Shown here piece after piece: positions 1-5,202 of a stretch of DNA of 5,202 bases. Made by a program: the position numbers and the translations under genes. The notes under the pieces are model-generated. The model ran no database searches, was not told the DNA's origin, and was given only the letters and a program-made list of their open reading frames with translations. Each line of letters opens with the position of its first letter. Position 1 is the first letter of the stretch. The stretch is taken from the NCBI GenBank assembly GCA_003451785.1, contig DMJL01000089.1:1-5202 (forward strand). The letters run 5' to 3'. Source of the DNA: Bacteroidales bacterium (GTDB lineage Bacteria; Bacteroidota; Bacteroidia; Bacteroidales; UBA7960).

Positions 1-73
1 GCACGCGAAAAAAAGAAATAGCCAAAAAATTCAACATTCGTAACACAAACATAAAAATATTTTCAAACGCCAT
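1..73 (-). CDS. Possible 5' end of a divergent gene running off the left edge (weak)
   Basis: Reading leftwards from an ATG at 73-71, the frame stays open for 24 codons to the window edge. The product is very hydrophobic, rich in Phe, Leu, Ile and Met, with one Arg near residue 12 and another near residue 23, so it could be the start of a membrane protein or signal-anchor segment. Against it: the frame is short, there is no Shine-Dalgarno sequence or clear promoter, and AT-rich DNA readily gives Phe/Ile/Leu codons by chance. I do not recognise a family. It is listed only because the frame is cut by the edge and cannot be judged from this window. Confidence 0.12.
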   Translation of the reverse strand, partial: MAFENIFMFVLRMLNFLAISFFRV

Positions 74-263
74 AATTGAGATTTGAAGTTACTCTCTATT
101 CGAAAAAGCTAAGAAATAGGAGTTTGATGGTGGAATTAAAAGTTTTCTTAGTTGAATTTGAGTAAAATCTCAGCTAATCTTTTGCAAAACTCCATCAGCT
201 TTTGCCTTCACTAAATTTCTTTGTTCATGATAAAAAACGGTGTGAAGCAAAAATGGTACATTA

Positions 264-284
264 GCAAAAAAAAATTGGCAAAAA
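264..284 (+). promoter_or_regulatory. A-rich translation initiation leader of the acyl-CoA synthetase gene
   Basis: No Shine-Dalgarno sequence precedes the ATG at 285. Instead there is a nine-A run at 266-274 and a second A-run at 280-284 touching the start codon. Bacteroidota ribosomes are known to depend little on Shine-Dalgarno pairing and to favour A-rich, unstructured leaders, so this region probably serves as the ribosome loading site. The GC-plus-A-run unit occurs three times (from 247, 264 and 278), which may be simple A-richness rather than a designed repeat. Confidence 0.4.
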
Positions 285-2345
285 ATGATAAATCAACAGC
301 TACTCAACCCCAAGTCCATTGTGATAGTAGGCGGTTCGAACGACATTTCTAAACCCGGCGGCAAAATCTTGAAAAATATTCTGGATGGAGGTTACAAAGG
401 AAAACTTTCGGTTTTTAATTTAAAGGAAACGGAGGTTCAGGGAGTCGTAAGCTATCAGAATCTGAGCGATTTGCCTGAAGTGGACCTTGCAGTAATTGCC
501 ATTGCAGCCCGGTTTGTGCCCGACACAGTAGAGTTTCTTACAGAAAAGAAAGGTGCAAAAGCTTTTATTGTGCTTTCGGCTGGATTTAGTGAGGAAAGTG
601 AAGCGGGGGCTCAGCTCGAAAACAAGTTGGTTGATATTGTAAATAGGGTTGGCGGTGCGCTTATCGGACCCAATTGCGTGGGTATTCTTACACCCCAGCA
701 TCATAGCATCTTTACATATCCCATCCCAAAACTCGACCCCAATGGTTGCGATTTCATTTCGGGATCGGGGGCAACAGCTTGCTTTATCATGGAAGCCGGC
801 ATACCCAAGGGACTTACTTTTGCCAATGTATTTTCAGTGGGCAATAGCGCGCAAATGGGCGTAGAGGAAGTGTTGCAGTACCTCGATGAAAGTTACGAGC
901 ATGGCATAAGTGCGCCGGTAAAACTTCTGTACATCGAAAACATAGATAAGCCCCGCTTGTTGCTAAAACATGCAAGTTCTCTCATTAAAAAAGGGTGCAA
1001 GATTGCAGCGATTAAAGCCGGCAGTTCTGATGCCGGAAGCCGGGCAGCATCGTCGCATACCGGAGCATTGGCAAGCAGCGATGTAGCTGTGGATGCCCTT
1101 TTCAGGAAAGCAGGAATAGTGCGATGCTACGGTCGCGAAGACCTTATCAGTGTGGCATCAATCTTCATGCACAAAGAACTGAAAGGCAACAACATTGCTA
1201 TAATCACCCATGCCGGCGGTCCGGCAGTAATGCTTACCGACGCACTTTCAGAGGGCGGATTGAAAGTTCCGGCAATTCAAAACACCAAGAGCCCAGAATT
1301 GCTTGCCCTATTGCATCCCGGATCTTCGGTTGCCAATCCCATAGATTTCTTAGCCACAGGTACAGCAGATCAATTGGGCATTATTATTGACTATGTTGAC
1401 CAACATTTCAACGAAATTGATGGGATGGTTGTGATCTTCGGTACTCCGGGTCTATCGCCTGTGCATGATGTGTATCAATTGCTTGACAAGAAGATGCAAT
1501 CTTGCCGAAAACCGATTTTTCCTGTGCTACCCAGCACGCTCACTGCCAAGGAAGAAGTGGATGCCTTTATACAGATGGGACGAATCAACTTCCCCGATGA
1601 GGTTGTGCTTGGTCGTGCATTAAGCAAGGTTTATAGCTCTCCTAAGCCATCACTCTACTACGGTGAATTGCCAAATATAGATGTTAACACCATTCGGCAA
1701 ATAATAACTAATGAGCCACAGGGCTACCTTTCACCCGAAAAGGTGCAGGCTGTTTTAGATGCTGCCGGCATACCCCGTGTAGCAGAGACTTTGGCAACCT
1801 GTAAGGACGAAGCACTCAATGCTGCAATCACAGTTGGATTTCCGCTTGTGATGAAGGTAGTGGGACCAGTGCATAAGAGTGATGTGGGCGGTGTGGTGCT
1901 AAATGTGAAAAGTTTGGATGCAGTGGAACAAGAATTTGAACGCATGATTCAGATTCCTGAAACTACTTCGGTGCTTTTGCAGCCAATGCTTTCCGGTGTG
2001 GAATTGTTTGCAGGCATTAAACGCGAAGAAGGATTTGGGCATTTGATATTGTGCGGTATGGGCGGCATATTTATTGAGGTTCTAAAGGATGTGAATACTA
2101 CGCTTTCTCCGGTTTCCCATAAGGAAGCACAGGAAATGATTACAACTTTAAGAAGCTACAAAATCATTAAAGGATATCGCGGCAAAGATGGAGTGTGCGA
2201 AAACACTTTTGCCAATATAGTTATGCGCTTATCGGCATTAGCCGAAGCAGCACCCGAAATTTTCGAAATGGACCTGAATCCCTTGCTGGGTTCGCCTGAT
2301 AGGATTATTGCTGTGGATGCCCGTATTCGGATTTTGCATCCATAA
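285..2345 (+). CDS. Fused alpha-beta acyl-CoA synthetase, ADP-forming (acetate--CoA ligase family)
   Basis: This cytoplasmic enzyme of the NDP-forming acyl-CoA synthetase superfamily interconverts acyl-CoA + ADP + Pi and free acid + ATP + CoA. The 686 residues give the usual single-chain order and length. A Rossmann-type CoA-binding domain spans about 5-135 (VGGSN at 15-19, LSAGFSEE at 97-104, GPNCVG at 128-133). Succinyl-CoA-ligase-like domains span about 150-450, and a C-terminal ATP-grasp domain spans about 478-686. SSHTGAL carries the expected catalytic phospho-histidine, His258. HKSDVGG at 530-536 carries the second histidine, His530, which relays phosphate in characterised archaeal enzymes. 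Further ATP-grasp signs are Lys524, CGMGGIFIEVLKDV at 590-603 and EMDLNPL at 661-667 with acidic metal-site residues. The frame has an in-frame TGA at 243-245, and 285 is the only ATG between it and the coding sequence. Acetate or a branched or aryl acid is possible; the substrate cannot be read from sequence. The CoA domain has FNLK (44-47) where relatives usually have VNPK. The next plus-strand gene is over 200 bases away, so co-transcription is uncertain. Family is sure; the direction in vivo is inference. Confidence 0.93.
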   Translation: MINQQLLNPKSIVIVGGSNDISKPGGKILKNILDGGYKGKLSVFNLKETEVQGVVSYQNLSDLPEVDLAVIAIAARFVPDTVEFLTEKKGAKAFIVLSAGFSEESEAGAQLENKLVDIVNRVGGALIGPNCVGILTPQHHSIFTYPIPKLDPNGCDFISGSGATACFIMEAGIPKGLTFANVFSVGNSAQMGVEEVLQYLDESYEHGISAPVKLLYIENIDKPRLLLKHASSLIKKGCKIAAIKAGSSDAGSRAASSHTGALASSDVAVDALFRKAGIVRCYGREDLISVASIFMHKELKGNNIAIITHAGGPAVMLTDALSEGGLKVPAIQNTKSPELLALLHPGSSVANPIDFLATGTADQLGIIIDYVDQHFNEIDGMVVIFGTPGLSPVHDVYQLLDKKMQSCRKPIFPVLPSTLTAKEEVDAFIQMGRINFPDEVVLGRALSKVYSSPKPSLYYGELPNIDVNTIRQIITNEPQGYLSPEKVQAVLDAAGIPRVAETLATCKDEALNAAITVGFPLVMKVVGPVHKSDVGGVVLNVKSLDAVEQEFERMIQIPETTSVLLQPMLSGVELFAGIKREEGFGHLILCGMGGIFIEVLKDVNTTLSPVSHKEAQEMITTLRSYKIIKGYRGKDGVCENTFANIVMRLSALAEAAPEIFEMDLNPLLGSPDRIIAVDARIRILHP

Positions 2346-2359
2346 ATTGGCATAGCTGT

Positions 2360-2380
2360 AACCTGTTGTGGTTTTTCTTT
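2360..2380 (+). terminator. Weak terminator-like hairpin after the acyl-CoA synthetase gene
   Basis: AACC at 2360-2363 pairs with GGTT at 2370-2373 across a six-base loop, and a T-rich run (TTTTTCTTT, 2372-2380) follows at once. It lies 15 bases after the stop codon, the right place and shape for an intrinsic terminator. The stem is only four base pairs, so it is far weaker than a typical one and may be chance. Confidence 0.25.
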
Positions 2381-2608
2381 ACCGTAATCCTTGGAAAAGA
2401 AGGAAAAAGCTGGTGGAAATGCAAGCTGCAAGGAATGTGTTTTGCTGTTTGTGTTAAATCAAGACAAGTCGCCTCGACCAGCTTCACTGACTGTAGCACT
2501 CAATTTTCAAGTGAAATGCTATGACAAAGTAAAGGGAATGAAGCAAATATTAGTAAATTTATGAACGGTACAGTATATATTTTTAAACGATTCTATACAG
2601 TTAGAACC

Positions 2609-3952
2609 ATGGCTAAAGTATTAATGAGATTTTTGTGCTTGTGCAGTATTTCGATATACGCCCTTAGTGCCAATGCCCAACCTTTAATCAATCAGCAACA
2701 TTACGAGGTTTTGGCAGCAACCTTTGTAGAATCCCTAAGGCAGGGCACAGCTGACCAAGACCGTACCATTTACTCCAATGCTCTGAACGAAGCCTTGGCT
2801 GCATTTGATATCAATAGGGTTTGGCTCCAGTTGGAACAAAATCTGGGAGAGTTCCAATCGATAACGCGCTTTGTACATCAACAAACCCAAAATCATCACA
2901 TCGTTTTGGTGGTTGCAAAATTTCATCAAAGGCAAATTGCGTTAAGGATTGTATTCGACCAAGAAAGCAAGATTGCGGGATTTCAAGTAGTTGAAGCGCC
3001 TCCATTGGCTTATAGCCCTCCGCCAAGTTACGCTATATCCGAGCTTTTTCTGGAAGAAGAATATTTGTTTGATATGGGCGACATTGTATTGCCCGGTACA
3101 ATCACCTGGCCCAAAGGCAATGCCCCCTTTGCAGTAGTAATTTTGGTGCATGGAAGCGGGCCACAAGATAGAGACCAAACCATTGGTCCCAACAAGCCTT
3201 TTAGAGACTTAGCCCAAGGACTTGCATCTCAGGGTTTGGCAGTGGTGCGCTACGAGAAACGAACACGAAGCCATCCTTCGTCTATCAATATCAACACTAT
3301 CACTCCATGGGAGGAAACAGGTAGCGATGCCCTAAAGATTGCTGCAATCATGGGCAGGCATCATCGCATTGATACACAAAGAATTTTTGTTCTGGGTCAC
3401 AGCCTGGGTGGAATGATTGCTCCATTGATTGCCCAAAAATCCCCAAATTTGGCAGGGATTATTATTTTGGGTGGCAATAGCGGAAAGTTGTACGACTTGG
3501 TTGTACAACAACTTGAGTACCTGGCTCCCATACAAGATCCAGACAACAGACATGGGATGAAGCAATTAATCGAACTTAGCCGGCAACAGGCCGACCGCCT
3601 GCGGGAAGAAAATCTTCCCTTGGATACTCCACGCTACGAAACCATGCTAAATCTGCCGCCTTCGTACTGGAATTTTATAAGTAACTACAATCAGGTGGAG
3701 GTGGCTTCGAGGCTTGAAATGCCCATATTGATAATGCAAGGCGAGCGCGATTATCAGGTGCCAACTTCAGAATTTGCAAAATGGAAAACCGGACTGCAAC
3801 ATCTAAGTACTGTTACTTTTATCAGCTACCCAGAATTGAACCACTTGTTTATGGCTGGAGAAGGGCCATCAAAGCCAGATGAGTACAATATTCCCTGCAA
3901 TGTTGATGTTAGGGTTATCAACGACATTGCACGATGGGTACATAGTAGGTAA
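2609..3952 (+). CDS. Exported alpha/beta hydrolase with N-terminal DUF3887-like domain
   Basis: This is a serine hydrolase of the alpha/beta fold (S33 peptidase or dienelactone-hydrolase-like group), probably an esterase or peptidase acting outside the cytoplasm; the substrate is unknown. The start is a choice: the frame also has an ATG at 2561, but the ATG at 2609 begins a normal signal peptide (MAKVLMRFLCLC..., hydrophobic core, then ANA before Gln), predicted to be cut after about residue 23. Numbering from the 2561 start (subtract 16 for this one), a DUF3887-like domain spans about 45-145 and the hydrolase about 165-463. Visible motifs are HGSGPQDRD (197-205, oxyanion region), GHSLGG (279-284) with nucleophile Ser281, GERD with acid Asp397, and NH with His428. 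The triad is complete, so the enzyme should be active. This domain pair recurs in Bacteroidota and Firmicutes hydrolases. No Shine-Dalgarno sequence is visible at either start. It is convergent with the barrel gene on the right. Fold and export are well supported; the reaction is not. Confidence 0.88.
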   Translation: MAKVLMRFLCLCSISIYALSANAQPLINQQHYEVLAATFVESLRQGTADQDRTIYSNALNEALAAFDINRVWLQLEQNLGEFQSITRFVHQQTQNHHIVLVVAKFHQRQIALRIVFDQESKIAGFQVVEAPPLAYSPPPSYAISELFLEEEYLFDMGDIVLPGTITWPKGNAPFAVVILVHGSGPQDRDQTIGPNKPFRDLAQGLASQGLAVVRYEKRTRSHPSSININTITPWEETGSDALKIAAIMGRHHRIDTQRIFVLGHSLGGMIAPLIAQKSPNLAGIIILGGNSGKLYDLVVQQLEYLAPIQDPDNRHGMKQLIELSRQQADRLREENLPLDTPRYETMLNLPPSYWNFISNYNQVEVASRLEMPILIMQGERDYQVPTSEFAKWKTGLQHLSTVTFISYPELNHLFMAGEGPSKPDEYNIPCNVDVRVINDIARWVHSR

Positions 3953-3974
3953 CTTCTACCTTTCTTAGCCAGGA

Positions 3975-3990
3975 GTATTTGTGTAAATAC
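3975..3990. terminator. Small perfect hairpin between convergent genes, possible two-way terminator
   Basis: GTATTT (3975-3980) and AAATAC (3985-3990) form a perfect six-base-pair stem around a GTGT loop. It starts 22 bases after the hydrolase stop and lies about 120 bases beyond the stop of the facing barrel gene. An alternative stem, GTGT (3981-3984) with ACAC (3989-3992), overlaps it. The stem is AT-rich and no T-run follows on either strand, so it does not meet the intrinsic terminator pattern. Its role is inferred from position only. Confidence 0.25.
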
Positions 3991-4149
3991 ACACCACAAG
4001 AATCACTTGCTAATATTGAAGTGCAGGATTTTGAATCATCAAACTCCAGAATCCATGCCGCAATATTGCAAGAGGTAAATATATATTCCCTTTTCGATCT
4101 TACCCAAAAGAGTCTAAAAATTATAGATAAAGGTTATCTTGAGTCTTAA
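3979..4149 (+). CDS. Possible small ORF or gene remnant in the convergent gap (weak)
   Basis: A plus-strand frame is open from just after a stop at 3946-3948 to a TAA at 4147-4149. It has no ATG. A TTG at 3979 would give 56 residues and a GTG at 4021 would give 42. The composition is balanced and helix-like, not the low-complexity product usual for AT-rich gaps. The middle (NIYSLFDLTQKSL) resembles by eye the helical C-terminal domain of RNA polymerase alpha and related helix-hairpin-helix units, whose usual glycine-lysine-lysine-serine-leucine turn is not intact here. The last 36 bases overlap the 3' end of the barrel gene antisense. The hairpin at 3975-3990 covers the TTG, which argues against translation from it. 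It could be a decayed gene end or pure chance; chance is more likely. Confidence 0.12.
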   Translation: MCKYTPQESLANIEVQDFESSNSRIHAAILQEVNIYSLFDLTQKSLKIIDKGYLES

Positions 4150-5202
4150 GTTGCCAACTTCCTCCGACGATGCAATGCGCCCTCTATTATCGGGTTGTCC
4201 ATAAGCAGCCACGGTATATTCAATCTCCGAAGATACTTGTACTCTATTGGAAATGAAGCTTATGCTAGGTGCAATGCGATACATATATGCAATATTGTGC
4301 CCACGCCCAAAAAATAAACCCGTGTTGGTATGCGATGTGCCAAAGTTTTGTGCAAATCCTGCAAATAGGCTTCCTTGCACTGTGGTGCCGTAGGTGATAT
4401 TGCCCCACACGAATAGATGGTTAGAAGGCGTATAGGTTTCAAACCTGGTAATAGGATCAATGCTCCGAACCGCGTACCCACCTAACATCACATGTTCAAA
4501 AAGGTTTTGACCGTAAATGGCTTTGCTCCTTAAGGTAAGTCTTCCGGCATTGTGCCTTGCATACGCCATAAACGACCAATTGTCAAAAGTTTCATGTGTT
4601 TCTATATTGGCTTCGGTTACAAGTCTGGGGCGTAGCCTTTTGAAGTCGGCAGCAACACCCCAAATGGTGGTTTGATTATCATATTGCAACTGAAGGTGAA
4701 TGTTTGGAATATTGCTATTGCGCATATAATCCGATCTTACTCCCAATGGGCCATCGCTTTGGTGGTCGCGCTGAGCAAGCAGTGCAAGTTGCAGGTTGAA
4801 GTTGCCCCAAAACCTTGTAAGGGCAATCTGTGGGCTTCTGATAAAGGGTTGGAAAGGCACGCCAGTATTCAAAGCAACCACATTGGGAAACACTTTAGGA
4901 ACAAACATGGGATGCCAAAACTGACCCAACAACAACTCTGTATTTTCCCATCGCAGCCTACCAAAAGCATGTCGCAATCTCAACCCATTAACATCGGCAT
5001 TTGATACCCCCGTAAAATCGGCATCCAGCACACCGCTGGTTCTGGCTCCGAAGGCATCGGGACCGGTAATAGTACCTGTAAGCCTCGAGAAAATGGCACT
5101 GTAGTTAAATCCGCCGTTGGCATTCAAATCATTGCCATATAAATCCGGTAATACGGGAGATGGCAGAATCAAAAAAATATCTTCCCTGATAGAAGCGATT
5201 TT
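4114..5202 (-). CDS. Outer-membrane beta-barrel (porin-like) protein, N-terminus cut by window edge
   Basis: The frame stays open through the right edge (362 codons seen), and a TTG at 5172 is an internal leucine, not a start, because the ten codons before it read on naturally (REDIF before LILPSP). The signal peptide and roughly the first strands lie outside the window. The protein alternates polar and aromatic or aliphatic residues over many short strands and ends in KITFIYNF; a terminal Phe with aromatic residues at alternate positions is the classic signal for insertion by the BAM machinery. Conserved-looking segments, numbered from the edge, are SRLTGTITGPDAFGARTSG (39-57), LRLRHAFGRLRW (74-85), LLGQFWHPMF (91-100) and GVPFQPFIRSPQIALT (114-129). 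I know this pattern from unnamed porin-like proteins widespread in Bacteroidota; their cargo is not established to my knowledge. The stop is TAG at 4116-4114. The gene faces the hydrolase gene, 161 bases between stops. Outer-membrane placement is well supported; pore function is inference. Confidence 0.82.
   Translation of the reverse strand, partial: KIASIREDIFLILPSPVLPDLYGNDLNANGGFNYSAIFSRLTGTITGPDAFGARTSGVLDADFTGVSNADVNGLRLRHAFGRLRWENTELLLGQFWHPMFVPKVFPNVVALNTGVPFQPFIRSPQIALTRFWGNFNLQLALLAQRDHQSDGPLGVRSDYMRNSNIPNIHLQLQYDNQTTIWGVAADFKRLRPRLVTEANIETHETFDNWSFMAYARHNAGRLTLRSKAIYGQNLFEHVMLGGYAVRSIDPITRFETYTPSNHLFVWGNITYGTTVQGSLFAGFAQNFGTSHTNTGLFFGRGHNIAYMYRIAPSISFISNRVQVSSEIEYTVAAYGQPDNRGRIASSEEVGNLRLKITFIYNF

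Larger units (their letters stand above)
1..284. other. AT-rich intergenic region upstream of the acyl-CoA synthetase gene
   Basis: This stretch is strongly AT-rich and has several A-runs. On the plus strand the frames are short; the longest ATG frame I checked (from 127) stops after 12 codons. I looked for the Bacteroidota promoter pattern (TTTG, a spacer of about 20 bases, then TAnnTTTG). I found only single-mismatch -7 boxes, for example at 78-85, 153-160 and 212-219, and none has a TTTG at the right distance. The promoter of the synthetase gene is presumably here, but I cannot place it. Short related words recur: GGAGTTT at 119-125 can pair with AAACTCC at 187-193, and TTTTGC occurs twice between 180 and 205. 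No tRNA or small RNA fold was recognised. Confidence 0.6.

Noticed and set aside
2305..2499. Minus-strand frame of 64 codons crossing the end of the synthetase gene and the following gap
   Set aside because: It overlaps a convincing gene antisense, shows no family pattern, and its Phe/Pro/Cys/His-rich product looks like a by-product of the opposite strand.
2391..2564. Plus-strand TTG frame of 57 codons whose TGA overlaps the ATG at 2561 in an ATGA arrangement
   Set aside because: The overlap looks like translational coupling, but the frame has a TAA just before its TTG, no ribosome site and no recognisable sequence, and the preferred hydrolase start is 2609.
2554..2583. TAAATTTA (2554-2561) and TATATTTT (2576-2583) as -7 promoter boxes for the hydrolase
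   Set aside because: Each differs from TAnnTTTG by one base, but neither has a TTTG or TTG at the expected distance upstream, and such matches are common in AT-rich DNA.
4672..5004. A 110-codon plus-strand open frame opposite the barrel gene
   Set aside because: It lies wholly antisense to a gene with strong family-like sequence and a correct terminal signal. Its own product is low in recognisable motifs and matches what a shadow frame of a coding strand would give.
5170..5172. TTG at 5172 as the start of the barrel protein
   Set aside because: The frame is open upstream to the window edge with family-like residues (REDIF before LILPSP), and no signal peptide follows the TTG, so it is an internal leucine codon.
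1..5202. CRISPR arrays, tRNA or rRNA genes, insertion sequences, phage or defence genes
   Set aside because: No regularly spaced repeats, cloverleaf sequence, transposase motifs, terminal inverted repeats or defence-type domains were seen on either strand.

Overview
The window looks like an ordinary chromosomal stretch from a member of the Bacteroidota. Three things suggest this. The gene on the right belongs to an outer-membrane beta-barrel type that I know from this phylum, and it ends in an aromatic residue. The gene starts have A-rich leaders with no Shine-Dalgarno sequence. The hydrolase has the DUF3887-plus-alpha/beta-hydrolase layout that is common in this phylum. The genes look moderate in GC, while the gaps between them are clearly AT-rich. 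The assignment rests on reading the proteins by eye, and I cannot name a genus.

Layout, left to right. Positions 1-284 are an AT-rich gap with no convincing gene; a hydrophobic reading frame on the minus strand runs off the left edge and could be the start of a divergent gene. Positions 285-2345 (+) encode a complete 686-residue fused acyl-CoA synthetase of the ADP-forming (acetate--CoA ligase) type, with both expected phospho-histidine motifs intact. A 215-263 base gap follows, depending on the start chosen for the next gene; it holds a weak terminator-like hairpin and short inverted repeats. Positions 2609-3952 (+) encode an exported alpha/beta hydrolase with an N-terminal DUF3887-like domain and an intact Ser-Asp-His triad. 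The convergent gap at 3953-4113 has a small perfect hairpin and a short non-ATG open frame that reads somewhat like protein. Positions 4114-5202 (-) encode the C-terminal 362 residues of an outer-membrane beta-barrel protein; its start lies beyond the right edge.

The genes do not form an obvious pathway. The synthetase would act in the cytoplasm, making ATP from an acyl-CoA (or activating the acid). The hydrolase would act in the periplasm or outside the cell, and the barrel in the outer membrane. The two plus-strand genes are well separated and probably are not a tight operon; the barrel gene faces them. I found no rRNA, tRNA, CRISPR array, insertion sequence or phage signal, and no clear sign of a new multi-gene system. 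The points most worth a second look are the small frame in the convergent gap, the changed residues in the CoA-binding domain of the synthetase, and the unassigned function of the barrel protein.
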